Notes: generated from the letters alone by a model not told the origin. A stretch of 64,000 nucleotides of DNA from Macrobrachium rosenbergii (GCF_040412425.1 NC_089763.1:53274587-53338586), one strand, 5' to 3'; numbered from the stretch's first letter, positions 33,753 to 46,179 are shown. Translations and numbers: made by a program.

Positions 33753-36080
33753 CTACCTGTGTTCTCTCAGTGGGAGGGAGCGGGTTTGTTCCCCTACCAC
33801 GTCCAGGTTTTCCTCTTGGGGTGGTGTTGGCTTTTCCTCTGTGAGGGGCCCTGCCTCTTCCCCCCTTGCGATCCTATTAAGGCCGTGAAAGTATCCACGG
33901 CCCTCATAGGTGGGGTTGTATGCTGCTGGTGAGCAACATACGAGGGGCGCAGCAAGGGAATGAGCTGGTTGGACCAGCACATATTGTTGGGGGTGAGCCT
34001 TTGAGGTGGAGGGCTGTGCCACTGCCGAGACCGGGACGGCTTGAACTACCGCCTGATGGTGGGGCCTCTTATGCCTCCTGAAACGTTTGCCTCCTCTTCG
34101 CCTGGGGGCCGCCAGATTCTGGGGTCTTGCGCTTATAGGCAGAAATGCCCCAGCGAGAGCGCAGACTCTGGTTGGCCCTTGTAGCCTCAGCCATAACATT
34201 CGTGACCTCTTCTTCTGGGAAGAGGTTAGGTCCCCAGATCGAGCTCTTTACGAGCTTGTTAGGCTCGTGACGGATAGTGGCATCAGCAAAAATGAATTTT
34301 CTGCATTCCAGTCTGGCCATGATGAATTCAAAAGGTCAGACTGAAAGCCAGCTAACAGGGACTTAGCCAAGACCTGAAAAAATGGCTCGTCCGTGCAGGA
34401 GACGGCAGTGGCTTCTGTAAGGCAGACGGAGTTCAGGGACCGGGCTAACTTAGTCCGGGCATCAAACTCCGCCTTTAGCAAAGATTCCGGCAGCTTAGGG
34501 GAGCTGCTCACTGAACTGTGAGGAAGCACAAAAGGGTCCAACTTCCCAACAGTGAAAGTGGACGGGCATCCACCCAGAACTCATCACTTCCTGGGAATAC
34601 CAGGGAAGTGGGGTCTGTCTCCCTCAGCTGTGGTAAAGGGTTACCATCAAAGCACGCTCGGGCCGTAGCCAGAGCGACTTTGTTCAAACAGGGGTGGGTA
34701 AGTTGTCTCCCAGGGCAACATGGTGAAGTTGCCCTTGAAAGGTGTCAACTTTGTATTATCTGCCTGCCACTCCGTCAGAGTGCGCAGGAGAGCCGACTGA
34801 GCTTGGTCCCTAGGGGAGATCACAGTCTCCTAGGAACCTTATCAGAACGTACCCATGCTTCCTCTGTTAACCTCACGAAGCCTGGGTAGGGGGGCAGGAG
34901 ATCGGGGGGGAAGAACTCCAACTTCCTCCAACCGTCTCGTGCCAAGACCTTCGACTGTTAATTTACCATCATGTTGAATGGCCCGGAGGGCGAAACGCCA
35001 AGGGTTCCCGACATCGAAAGGCGGGAGGTCCGCTGTGTCGGGGATGATGTACTGGGGTTCGGCTGCGGGTGGGCGAGCCATTCCCGCCAGTATATTGTCA
35101 TGACTGGCCAACTTTTCAGAGATCTTTGTGAAATTTAGTGTCAATCCTCCGTGAATCGTTTGAATAGCTGGTTCAGCAAAGGCCTCCACGTCAAAGGCAG
35201 GCTGGCGAGGAGGGCTTGGTTTTGCTGCCCTCTTACTCGCGCCTTTGCCGGAGGAACCAGACTTGCTCCCGGAGGCTACAGGTGCTGAGACCTTAGCCTT
35301 CGACGGGGAAAGGCATGCTTTCTTGGAAGACGAGGACTTATAGCCCTTCGCCTTCCATGAAGTCTTCAACTTCAACTTGGGGATAGCTGATGGAGCTCTA
35401 TCACCCAAGGAGGAAGACTTCACAAAACCTGTAAAAGAAGAAACTGAAGAAACTGGGGAGTCAAAAAGGGGCCCGCCCCAACAACCTCACCTTACCTCAC
35501 TACTTACCACCTGGTCCTGTTCAGTGTTCATCAGGTTCCAGGTCTAAGTCCAAAGCGGCGGCGTCCTCCGAAACCTCAGGCGTAGAGAATATCCACTTGG
35601 GGTGGCTGGGTCGCATCCCGGATCTGCTGGATGATGGGGTGGCAAGATCTTCTGGCACTGCGGCCGCCACCCGTGCGCCGGGGTAAAGCAGGTCCCTCAA
35701 CTTGGCGTCGAGGACATAGGGCTTCCCCGACGGAACGTTCCTTCCAAACCCAGCCACCCAGGCCCGGAGGGATTCAAAGGCAGACTTCTTGGAGGACTCG
35801 TCCGCCTGTAAGAAAACCAGCAATTAGCTAAGAACGAAAAAACAGTCCGGGAAACCATGTAAACAATATTCAATATGAGGAGCGTAAAAATGAGGAAGAC
35901 TGTCACTTACCGACTCATCCTGGATGGTTGCGCACAAGGCGAAGCAAACCTCACAACCATCAGGGTGCCAGACTACAGGTCATCAACGACCGGACCGCAC
36001 AACCAGCGTGGGTCCGGCACACTACGTGACCGTAAGGTTGTTGGAGAAAGCGGTACACCCGGCTCCTCACAGCGAACAGT
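33753..36080 (-). pseudogene. ORF1 (gag-like) of A2, probably spliced
   Basis: Pieces from high to low coordinates are: a Cys-rich N-terminus (about 35930-36070, with EEPGCTAF then VWHPDGCEVCFALC), an intron 35806-35910 with donor GTAAGT and acceptor ttcttacag, a WVAGFGRNVPSGKPYVLDAK block (35700-35770), a second likely intron about 35429-35507, a Lys/Ser-rich basic stretch (35200-35400) and a block near 34250-34540 with LPESLLKAEFDARTKLARSL. A1 shares these blocks. Frames are interrupted, so the copy is inactive. Confidence 0.65.
35806..35910 (-). other. Predicted 105-nt intron in A2 gag
   Basis: The minus strand reads GAGTCG|GTAAGTGAC at the donor and a T-rich tract then tttcttacag|GCGGACGAG at the acceptor. 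The corresponding A1 interval (56124-56233, 110 nt) has acceptor ttaattaacag but a poorer donor, GTTAAC. Supported by sites only. Confidence 0.55.
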
Positions 36081-37870
36081 CTGTAAGTGTAAAAGTACAT
36101 GAACCTACCACTCTAAGCAATCTAAAGCTGGCAAGGCCAGGAATTTCAACTACAACCGGAATACTCCGGTGGAGAAGAAATCCCTTATCATAAACTAGGC
36201 CAATAAGCTCTAAAATACACAGAGTGGAAGGTAAAAGCTTTTCAGACCCCGGAATACTCCGGGAATGAAAGGTATGAGACAACAAGAACTCACACCAAAG
36301 GGTTGCCAGTAAAAATAACGGAGGAACCCCGGTGTAGAACCGGACTCACGTATATATAAAAATGAGGTGTACTCCGTTGGATAAACACACTTATCTAAAT
36401 ATGTATATTCATAAACAATAACATTAAACAAGTGATGGTACAAAGGGAAATCACTCCGAGACCGGAGGATCCGCTCCCTTATATAATTATATGAATCCTT
36501 CCTCTCTTACTTCCCGCCAGAGAAACAAACGGGCAAGATGCTCGTATGATACATAACATAAGCTGGAGCAAGTATAATAACCCAACCAAGTAACCCCACG
36601 GGGAGAAAGAAGTGTGGGATAGAGTGTTGAAACACGTTCTTGAGCAACAAAACACCAACCACCAACACAGCGATGCTAGGGACTGTATGGGAGGGAGCGA
36701 ATCCTCTCTACCAAATGGAGGAGTCCCTGAACTCGGAGAAAACGCCATCTAGCGTCACCCGCATGAGTAGAGCAAGGCTGGAGGGGGGGGGGGGGAGGGG
36801 TGGAGTGGAGGGGAGAGTGGTAGGCTACCAAAGAAGGAACAGGAGACAGGGAAAAACATATCACCCGCTCAACTGCACCATACACCACCCCAGAATAATG
36901 AAACTTGGGAGGGTGGCCTACTACTGGGGAGGGAAACGACCAAGCCTCGATGCCCGACTCCTGACTAGGCACAGCCTAATAGGGACCTAACCTAGTATAG
37001 GCTAGGAAAATGGAAGGAGTGCAGGAGGAGGAGGAAGCAAACAGGGAGAGAAATTTTGTGCCGAGAACCAACCGGGACCGAGAAAGAGGGGGCAAGAAGG
37101 CGACTAGCCTAGAGGAGACACATCCAAAGAACTCTATTCCTCCAAAGGAAGGAAGAGAACTAAGGGGCTCACTCTGCCCACCAAAAAAACGACCCTGGAG
37201 GAAACAGCAACAAAACTCCCTCAACCTGATGGATCTCCACACCAAGGGCAAGGGGATGGAAGCAAAACAAGCCTACTCCACTAAATAACCATCACACATA
37301 AACATGGGAACAAAAATGTGCTCAATAGGGTGCGTAGCCTACCTCGGGGAAGCGGTTAGATCTGAGGCTGCCGCCACCACCAGAGAGGTAAACAATGAAA
37401 AAAAATAAAAAGAGAGCACCATCTTCAAGAAATAAAAAATTAGCCTAATACAGACTAAAAATAACAAGGAACCCAACCTGGGGGGACCTGGACGGGGCAT
37501 CACCCTCACAAAGGCCGACAGGCCAATAAATGTAAAATTCGAAAAAAAGGGGCCACCGAGGAACCACCAGGAAGAGAACCATGGGGCAAAAATAACATCT
37601 ATAACGACAAGGAGACAACCCCAACAGAAAAGAACTGATGGGGTCGCCTCATGATCGACATGGCTGGCTGATGGGGACGCCGTGGCGTCATAATAAGATC
37701 TCAATATTTGTGAAAAGACGAGACCATAACAGCCAAAATATAGAACAAAACCCCACAATAAGATGGTACTTAACTTGGAGATGGTAAAGCTGCTCGATGA
37801 CATGGCGATAGATGAAAAAAAATCCAAAAAAACACGAGCACACAAAAGGAAAAGGTAGCAATCACGTGCT
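36080..37870. other. Leader region of A2, no coding sequence recognised
   Basis: This part lies between the gag N-terminus and the right ITR. It includes a poly-G run at 36782-36795 and long open but compositionally odd frames (for example 37339-37947, hydrophobic) with no A1 counterpart of similar protein sequence. I regard them as chance. Confidence 0.45.
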
Positions 37871-37876
37871 AGAAAA

Positions 37877-38179
37877 TGGAATAAGGTAGGTGGCGCTGGT
37901 GTCGCCGAGCTGGCGGGTGTTTGGGTGTAGGGGCTGTAACGGCTCACCGCTCTCTTCTGGGGTTTTGATAGGGAGAAATCTTTCGAGTAAGACTCCGTGG
38001 TAGTGATCTTTCACTCACCCTTCATTATACCGACGTCTTCCTGGAGAAGACGCTCGATCTGGGGGTAGTAACCCCAGCTTTCCTGAAAGCTCTTTTTCTC
38101 TGGTATATCTAGCATTTTATACCTAGAAATTCATGCTACAATGGAATTTCACCGGCTGACACGGGACTGGACTCAGAAA
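37877..38179. repeat. Right ITR of A2
   Basis: The inverted partner of 29296-29612. The outer end cggctgacacgggactggac followed by tcagAAA is represented as its complement in the ICR. Confidence 0.85.
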
Positions 38180-38561
38180 ACACTGTTACCTACAATGAAG
38201 GAAAACCACAACCCATCCACTGAGGGTGGTGGATGCTCCAGATACACTGGACCCCTCGGCTCTCCAAAAATTGACACTTTACTACAAGGTGAAGAGGCAG
38301 TAGGAGAAAATCCTATGCTTCCTTCCATGATACCATGCAGTTACTCATAACGGTCGCAAGGTAATGCAAAATTAACACTGTTTAACTTTCACTAAAATCA
38401 TGAGAAGTGAAGATCGATTACACATCCAGTAGTTCGATTGCAGAATGGAAGTAAGGGACATCTTGTGCTTGACAGCTAATGAAGTAGTTCTGCTCCGACG
38501 TCCTTAGCTTTCACTAAAAGTAGGCTAAATGTTCTCCTGAATCTGAGAGTGTGTCTCAGAA

Positions 38562-38757
38562 AAATAAAAATTTTAAAAGTAAATTGTATTTTTACTAACT
38601 ATGCAAACCCAAGGTCCTTTACATTAGGGATTACTTTCAGGGGTAGGCTGGAAACGGCCGTTGAACTTCAAACAAGGTGATTAGGAAGTTAACTACTGTC
38701 CGGGAGGCGGGAGTACCGCCTGCCCGGATGTAAACATTCCAATTTGCCTTTCGGCCC
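38562..38757. repeat. Left ITR of B2
   Basis: Inverted copy of the right ITR: cctttacattagggattactttcaggggtaggctggaaacggccgttgaacttcaaacaagg. The outermost about 30 nt (aaataaaaattttaaaag onward) have no partner in the right ITR. Confidence 0.85.
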
Positions 38758-38794
38758 AGGTACAGATTGAGGGGTGGCATGAGGTGGGCATAAA

Positions 38795-38899
38795 GTGTAA
38801 AGGACCTCGGGTTTGTATAGTTAGGAAAAATACAATTTACTTTTAAAAATTGTTATTTGTTCCGACACAATATACAAACTCTCGGTCCTTTACATTAGG
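38795..38899. repeat. ICR of B2
   Basis: The left half (aaaggacctcgggtttgtatagttaggaaaaatacaatttac) is the complement of the left end. The right half (tttgttccgacacaatatacaaac then tcggtcctttacattagg) is the complement of the right end at 45885-45927. They meet at a central attgttatttg. Confidence 0.85.
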
Positions 38900-39399
38900 A
38901 GACTCGCTGATTGGCGGGAGGAATCTGATAAAGTCTCTCTGAACTGACTGGAGTTCACCACCTTGTCTTCCCTTCTTGGTTGTGATAGCGAGGAAGGGAA
39001 AAAACTGCCTCTGACAAAAGATCGAGTTGTAAGAAACGCAGGATCAGTTGTCAGACTTCTGGGTCCCTTTGCATGCAAAGAGGCTAGAAGAATTTGAAAG
39101 TAGGCTAGGGAACTGATGATGACATAAGGCAAATACAAGTATTGGGTTTGTCTCATAGTCATGGTCTCCTTCCTCCCTTGCAAGAGGAAGGAGTGGGGTT
39201 GCTTCTATTAACCTGAACGGAAAATAGAACGGGAGCTCCCGTTATGTGCTTACCTGCCTCGACCGCCAGATCCAGCTTGTAACAGCACGTCCGCTCCCTG
39301 CCCGTGGGAAGAGAGCCAGGATAGGGAGAAAGAAGAGAGGTCAGTCACTCAACATTCAATCTCCCAATCACAACCGTACAACATAGGCGAGATGCAACC

Positions 39400-40600
39400 T
39401 GTCCTGTTAGAGGAGCTGGATAAGCTACACAACTTGTTGAGCAGCCACCACAGGACCCAAGGAAAAAGTGTCCAAGGACTTGTGTGCAACATCCCGGAGG
39501 TAGAAGGTAGGTGAAGGTAGTCTGTTGGGACCACACACCTGCCTTCAGCACCTGTTATACCGACATATTCTTCCGGAATGCGAGGGGTGGACCAATGCTG
39601 CGGACCTCATGAGCTCTCGGATGAAGCGTACCGGTGTCGTCTTCTCTTGCAGATGGTGTTCTTGGACACTTCTTTCTTGGTCGAGCCAGTGCTAACGAAG
39701 AGTCGTCGACACTCAGGCCGGAGGTGCCGAGTCCTCTTCAGATAGCGCCGCAGCACTCTAACAGGAAACAGTAGCATCTCGTCTGGTTCATTACCTACAA
39801 AGTCCTCTAGGGAGGGGATCGTGAAGGACTCGAACTTTCGTCAGGGACCGAAGGGTTCTGAGTCTTAGCTTCTGAAAATCCGGGATGAAATCGAGCGTAA
39901 CTGATCCCCATCCCCTCAGTGTTTAACATCAAAGGAAAGTCCATGAAGCTTGCCAACTCTCTTCGCCGATGCCATGGCAAGCAAGAAGACGGTCTTGAGG
40001 GTCAGATCCCTGTCTGACGACTCTCATAAAGGCTCGTACGGTGCAGTCAGGCTCCTTAAGAACGAGTCACATCCCACGCAGGGGCCTGAGATACCTGGGT
40101 GGGCAAGACTGTTCAAGCTTCTCATGAGTAGAGAAATCTCGAAGGAGGAGGAGATGTCTACTCCTTTCAGTCGTAAGACTAGGCTGAATGAGTCTTGTTT
40201 TAAGGTAGCCTTTACAGCTGAAACGGAGAGAAGCTTCTCTCAGCGAAGGAAGACGAGGAAGTCCGCGACCTGCTGAACAGTAGCTCCGACCAGAGAGATA
40301 CCCCTTCGACGACACCAACCACAGAAGACGGACCACTTTCCCTGGTATACCGCTGCAGAGGATCTTCTGAGGCATCCTGCCATCTCTGTTGCTGCAAGCA
40401 GCGAAAAGCCTCTCGCTCAAGAGATGGTGGATAACCTCCAGCCGTGAAGACACAGGGAATGCACTGCCAGGTGGAACCACTCAAGTGAGGTTGACGAGAA
40501 GGTTGGGACAGGGGATCTCTCTCAGTGCCTCGGAGAGGAGAGCTAGCAGGTCCAGGTACCAAATGGCCTGGGGCCATTTGGGTGCCACCAGAGTCATTCT
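39400..40600 (-). pseudogene. Tyrosine recombinase region of B2
   Basis: The C-terminal part is legible: VLKAGVWSQQTTFTY at about 39490-39550, then in a shifted frame FYLRDVAHKSLDTFSLGP with the catalytic Tyr (39440-39495). Upstream, the TRHLRPECRRLFVSTGS-type block lies near 39690-39730, but H-x-x-R is obscured by a deletion relative to B1 around 39640. It is more decayed than the B1 copy in this part. Confidence 0.65.
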
Positions 40601-40641
40601 GAGATTCGGGGTGATCATCACTCGGCTGATCACTCGGCGAA

Positions 40642-42302
40642 TCAGACAGAATGGGGAAAGGCGTAAATGTCTTCAGATTGTCCCACGGGTGTTGGAACGC
40701 TGTCCTCCACAGCGGCCCATGGGTCCGGCACGACAGAACAGAAGACCTGGAGCTTTCTGTTGTGCTGGGTGATGAACAGATCGATGGCTGGACGTCCCCA
40801 CAGGTCGAACAGCCTTTCTGCTACTTCCTGATGGAGGGACCATTCAGTCCCTACCACCTGGCTCTGGCGGCTGAGCCTGTCTGCCACGACATTCCTCTTG
40901 TCTGGAATGTACCTGGCTGACAGCTCTACCATGTGAGCCACAGCCCACTCGTGCACCTGCATTGTCAACTGGTGAAGCTGGTGGGACACCAGTCCCCCCT
41001 GCTTGTTGACGTATGCCACTACCGTGGTATTGTCGCTCATCAGTACCACGGAGTGTCCCATCACTCGATCCCGGAACTCTTGGAGAGCCAGGAAGGCTGC
41101 CTTGAGTTCCAGGATGTTGATGTGAAGGTGCTTGTCGTCTCGATGCCACACTCCCGAAGTCAGCAACTCCTCCAGGTGTGCGCCCCATCCCTCGGTCGAT
41201 GCGTCTGAGAACAGCAGCATGTCCAGAGGGGGAGTATGCAAGGATACTCTTATCAAGAGGTTCCTGTCGTCTAACCACCAGTGAAGGTCCTTTCTCACCT
41301 CCTCGGAAAGAGGAATGAGGAAGGACTGGGGGTCTTGGGACTGGGACCAATACTCCTTTAGCCTCCACTGGAGAGACCGCAGGTGAAGACGCCCGTGAGA
41401 TACTAGTTTCTCCAAAGACGACAGGTGATCGATGACAACTTGCCATTGCTGAGCTGGTTGCTCCTGCCGTGATAGGAACAGCTGTGCTGCCTGCCTGAAC
41501 TTGCTGATATGAGAGTCTGAGGAAAGACTTTCGCTGCCACCGTGTCTATCAGCATGCCCAGGTACTTTGTCCTCTGCTTGGGGGTGAGATCTGACTTCTC
41601 CAGATTTACCATGATCCCTAGATCCTGGCAAAACTCGAGGAGACGATCCCTGTCCTGTAGCAACTGCGAGCGAGAGCTCGCCAGGACTAGCCAGTCGTCG
41701 AGATACCTCAGAAGACGTATCCCGTGCGAGTGGGCCCAAGCTGACACGAGAGAGAATACTCTCGTGAACACCTGGGGAGCGGTCGAGAGCCTGAAGCAAA
41801 GTGCCCTGAATTGGAAGACCGACTCCCCAAGGACAAAGCGGAGGTACTTGCGAGAGGACGGATGGATGGGTATCTAGAAATACGCATCCTTCAAGTCCAC
41901 CGTAAGCATGAAGTCGTTCTCCCTGATGGAGGCCAGCACAGTTTGCGCTGTTTCCATTGTGAACCGAGTCTGGCGAATGAAACGGTTCAAGGGAGAGAGG
42001 TCTATGACCGGTCTCCATCCCCCTGAGGCTTTCTCTCCGAGAAGTACGCGGCTGTAAAAGCCTGGAGACTGGTCCGACATAACTTCTACAGCACCCTTGC
42101 TCAGCATGGCTTGCACTTCTTGCTGTAGTGCAATGTCCTTCGATGAACCTGGAAGATATGTTTGGAGATGGACTGGAGAGTAGGTGAGGGGAGGCCAAGA
42201 CTCGAAGGGTAGTAGATATCCCTCCCGAAGGACATCCACTATCCAGGTCTCGGCTCCGTGTCGCTGCCAAGTTGTCCAATGGCTCGACAGGCACACCCCC
42301 AC
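40642..42302 (-). pseudogene. RT-RNase H of B2
   Basis: Frame 41874-42302 has LQQEVQAMLSKGAVEVMSDQ, RPVIDLSPLNRFIRQTRF and DFMLTVDLKDAYF (motif A). Frame 41403-41771 has MFTRVFSLVSAWAHS, IRLLRYLDDWLVLA (motif C YLDD) and VNLEKSDLTPKQRTKYLGM. The last part of frame 40642-42294 carries RNase H: LLFSDASTEGWGAHLEELL, INILELKAAFLALQEF, VVLMSDNTTVVAYVNKQGG, IPDKRNVVADRLSRQ, then the WGRPAIDLFITQHNRKLQVF region. Two frameshifts separate these blocks. All RNase H acidic motifs appear intact. Confidence 0.85.
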
Positions 42303-42370
42303 CTTCGGCAGCTTTTGGGGGGGAACGCCGCCCCTAGCGTTTCCCCTTCTTCTTCTTACCCTTGCCCCCT

Positions 42371-45300
42371 TTACTGGCTTGGAAAGTGGGCTGAAAAGGG
42401 CGGGAGGGACCCCCCTTTCGGGGCAGAAGAAGGCTGGTGTTTCCTCTGGACCCCTTCAAGACTGGGACTTCTTAGGGGCCGAGGAAGTGCCAGCCTGGCC
42501 CCAAGACCTGGCCACAGTGGGGTGCGAAGACCCGGAGGTCTTGGCCACTGCCTGGTGAACAAGCCGGTCACTGTCATCGGCACAGGCGCTTGTCCACTGC
42601 AAGGCGTCCACCAACTCTCTAGGAAGAAGAGAGAGGAGGAACCCAGCAACGGTCCATTCCGAAGGGCGATAGCTGACTGGGACCTACAGACCTGGCAAAG
42701 CGAGAGAACGGCATCCCTCCGCTTTGATACAAGGTTCGCCCACAGGTTTGCAGTCTGGTGGGCGAGGTAGGAAATAGCCCTACCCCCAGACTGGCACAGT
42801 CTCCCAAAGACGGAGTCCTCCCAGGTACAATAGCGCCTGAGGAAGCAGCTACCTTCGATACTGTGAATGACCACAGATCGAGCCAGGAGACTGCTTGGAA
42901 GGCCGCCATGGCGGTGGCTTCCAGGGTTGCAGCTTCTTGCTGAGAGAGATATATGCTCTCTGCAGTCAAGTTGCTGCAACGACAGACCCGGATCCAAACG
43001 CAGTCAGGTCCGGGTCAACCTGTTTGGTCAGCAACGCCCCTTCCACTGGAGCGTAGACACGCTTCTGACGAGGCAGAGGAGGAGGAAGAAGCTTGTCCGA
43101 GCGGCTCGAACGAAGAGAACTGTCTTGCCCAGACACAAGACTGTTCACCTGGTCGAGTACCCCCTCGGCAAGCATGGACCATGGCAGCCCCACCGAAGCC
43201 TTGGGTTCCTTCTTGGGTCCCCAGAAGGATTCGAGGCGCGACGGACGATCCACAGACAAGGCCGTGGTCCCTTCCCCGAGGTCATTGTGCTGACGAATCA
43301 GCGCGATAACCTCCGCAAAAATCCTCTGTATTTCGGGGGTGTCCGTATCCTGGGGCAGAGGACCCTCGAGTCCCTCCAGAGTGCGGTCCTCCCGAACTAC
43401 TCTCCCTGCAGAACCTCAGCAGACCCCGTGGATCTTTCCTGAACCACGCGGGCGTAGGACCTGGTCGAGCCAAGAACCGAGCCAGGTGTGTACCCCCACA
43501 CAGTAGAACTCTGAGGAGAACTCTCCCAGAGCTCCTCCTCTCCGACTTGTGCCCCTGGAAGAAACCGAAGGAGGCGGAGGGACAGGCAAGGAAGATCGGG
43601 CGCTCCCACTGGCTTTACTGGCAGAACCAGCAGAGGCAGTGGGCCGAGAGCGGTCACCAACCCAGATGACGAGCCTTTAGGTCAAGGAGACTGCTTCAGC
43701 CTAGGTGAAGCAATCTCCCGAGGAGAGTGGAGCGGCTCGCGAAAGCCGCGCTGCACACTCGCCTCCCCCGAGCCAAGCTGGCCGCACAGACGTGGCCAGG
43801 GACTGGGAGGAGTCGAACACGCAGCTGACTGGCGCGAGCTTGCGCTGTCCTCTGGACGCACCCCAGTCTTCTTCGAGGCAGGAGCCTCTCGGGAAGACTG
43901 AGTAGGGGACTTCTCCCCTACCTCTCCTTGCGTTTGGCCCCGTGGGGCTGAAGCACTATCCTTGGAACCTGACTTGGCACCTGAAGGAGTGCCAGCAGGA
44001 AGAGACAGAGCACCTGCATGCCCCGGCTCTTTCTCTCGCCCCACGCCCTGGTCTGTATGGCGAGAAGTTTCTCCCGTATCAGACTGGGGTACCCGGGTCT
44101 CCTTGGGGACCCGGGTACTCGGAGCAACTCACGAATGAGTGTCCGACGCGGACTCGCTGGCCTTAGATGCAGGAAGTTTCTTAGGCACAGCGGGGGGAGT
44201 GCCGACCTTGGTCTGCACACCCTTGGCTCCCGATGCCACTGGCCCGGAGGCCGGGGCAGCGGTTCCCTGATCCGAGGATCGGGAAGAGCCGACGAGAGAT
44301 CCCACTGCCTTCCCTGTGGAAGGAGGCAGACCCTTAGAAGTCTCGTTGCGAGATTTCTTAGGGGGGGAAGAGGCAGACTTCTTCGTCTTCGGCTGCGAAG
44401 CCTCGGAAGGAGAAGCGGAAGAAGCAGCAGACGAAGACAACGATCATGACGAAGATGAAGATGAAGACGACGGCACCTTCCTAGACCTCTTCTTCTTCTT
44501 CTTCTTCACCATCTGCTTCAGGAACGCCGTCAAGTCCCCAAGCCAGGAAAGTGAGGCCGCAGACTCAGGAACAGTAGGAGGGGCTGCAGCAGCAGAAGGC
44601 ACATCCCGGGCAACGACCGCGGAGCTCGAGCCAGCATTTGCCTGGGTAGAGAGAGCCGCGCGTCGGCCAGGAACAAAAGTGGGCGGGGCCGGGAATGCAG
44701 TCGCCGCCCCTCCCGCGTGAAGATTCAAGTCGGTCCGCGCCAGGGTCCATGGAATGGGGACGGAAGCAGACGAAGGGCCGGGCTGAAAAGTCAGGCGAGG
44801 AACAGCATTCAAGACAGGCCAGGGCCAGCAACAGGGCAGCGACAGTCACATAAGGGTATGATGATGTCACCATGTAGGCGGGCCAGCACGCCACGTGAAT
44901 GGAGCCAGGAAGCCGGGAGGCAGTGGAACAGCGTGCTGCACCGCAGGTGACGCCGACACTTGGGTGTCCAGATGCAATGCAACTGATACCGGCATCTGGG
45001 CAAACCTCGAAATGGTGACGGATGTAGTGGTGACTGTCGTTGCTGAGTGGGTCGTGACTGGAGCGGGGGACAGGGGAGCCAATCCCTCCAGTGACGAGCC
45101 AGGTAGGCCCAGGTGTAGCCAGGATGAGCTTGGAATCGGTGTCTGGCTATCCAGTCCGGGACCTGAAGCAAAAGTCGGGTCAGTACACGAAGCCTCTACT
45201 CGCTCCGGAGGAAAAAACTCCCCTCCAGAACGGGAAGAGACTTCAGAGAGGATGTCGCGGTCCAACTCTCCCCCGCGCCCTTCCACAAACGATGAAATGT

Positions 45301-45664
45301 AAGAGGAAGGGGAAGGGGAGTCCTCACCCGAGGGAGAGGGAGCAAGCAGGGGAAGTTCGCCGGGAGAGAAAAACGAGCCCGATACATTCGCCACCAATGG
45401 AGTCGTCGGGGGCGTATTTCCCTCGGATGACTCCTTGGTAGGCTTACGACAGTAACGTCTCCTCCCTTCGAACTTGCCCCATTGCTCGGAGGACCACGAA
45501 CAACACTCACTACAGGGATCGTCGCGTGAACACACACGTCCCCTGCAAGATGTACAGAGGGCGTGTGGGTCCACGTCGACTCAAGATCTAAATGAATTAC
45601 ATTTCTTACCCCCTACCCTCGGACACACACGCTGGGGATAGGAGGGTTTAGCTGATTTCTCCAT
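42371..45664 (-). pseudogene. ORF1 (gag-like) of B2
   Basis: A likely start codon is at 45662-45664 (MEKSAKPSYPQRVCP). A TGA interrupts about 27 codons in, just before the Cys-rich DPHALCTSCRGRVCSRDDPC block. The same frame then stays open in long pieces (45574-44867, 44812-44444, 44440-44129, 44044-43682) separated by single stops, so it is one ORF eroded by nonsense changes. The middle is Ser/Pro/acidic with a Lys run and poly-Ser. The C-terminal block with QQEAATLEATAMAAFQAVSW (42880-42960) lies in other frames. It is a nucleocapsid-like structural protein by family analogy. Confidence 0.7.
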
Positions 45665-45734
45665 TAAATGAAAAGCAAAGAAAGAATTTCCCACCAAAAA
45701 CGAAGAAGTATAGCTGTCAGGCAGAGAGCGACGA

Positions 45735-45927
45735 AGAACAACGTCCGAGCGCTATGACAGCCGAAAGCAAATTGGAATGTTTACATCCGGGCAGGCGGTA
45801 CTCCGCCCCCGGACAGTAGTTAACTGCCTAACCACCTTGTTTGAAGTTCAACGGCCGTTTCCAGCCTACGCCTGAAAGTAATCCCTAATGTAAAGGACCG
45901 AGGGTTTGTATATTGTGTCGGAACAAA
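45735..45927. repeat. Right ITR of B2
   Basis: Inverted partner of 38562-38757, ending cctaatgtaaaggaccgagg then gtttgtatattgtgtcggaacAAA. Confidence 0.85.
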
Positions 45928-46179
45928 AGCCCATTTAGGATGAAGGACAATGCGTCCTTAGTCAGAAGGCGAAATGGGTCCTTCCCAGAACACAATGGAT
46001 GGTCCTCTGGTCTTTAGGTCCTGCTCAGGTAATACTTGAAAAACCAACTGCGCAGACAGCTCTCTACTCTTCCTCAGAATTGGTGAGCGCTCCTGGGCGC
46101 TTGGAGCATGAGTTGGCCTCTTGAAAAGTCAGAATCAAGTATCAATCGGACACTGAGCACTCAAACACTGGAACTAGGA

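Larger units (their letters stand above)
29296..38179 (-). mobile_element. DIRS-like retrotransposon A2, degenerate, nested in D1
   Basis: Left ITR 29296-29612, ICR about 29670-29763, recombinase 31073-31860, RT-RNase H 31806-33739, gag 33753-36080, long leader 36080-37870, right ITR 37877-38179. The right end is cagAAA as in A1. The left end lacks the terminal aaaagggatttt predicted by its own ICR. It differs from A1 throughout but shares domain order and terminus design. All ORFs carry stops or frameshifts. Confidence 0.82.
38562..45927 (-). mobile_element. DIRS-like retrotransposon B2, nested in D1
   Basis: Left ITR 38562-38757, ICR 38795-38899, recombinase about 39400-40600, RT-RNase H 40642-42302, gag about 42371-45664, right ITR about 45735-45927. 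Both outer ends carry AAA (38562-38564 and 45925-45927), and the ICR joins their complements. Total 7,366 bp. Every ORF has stops or frameshifts, but domain order and termini are complete, making B2 the reference copy for family B in this window. Confidence 0.85.

Noticed and set aside
37339..37947. 202-codon hydrophobic minus-strand ORF in the A2 leader
   Set aside because: The equivalent A1 leader has no similar protein, and much of the N-terminal part is translated ITR. Likely a chance frame.
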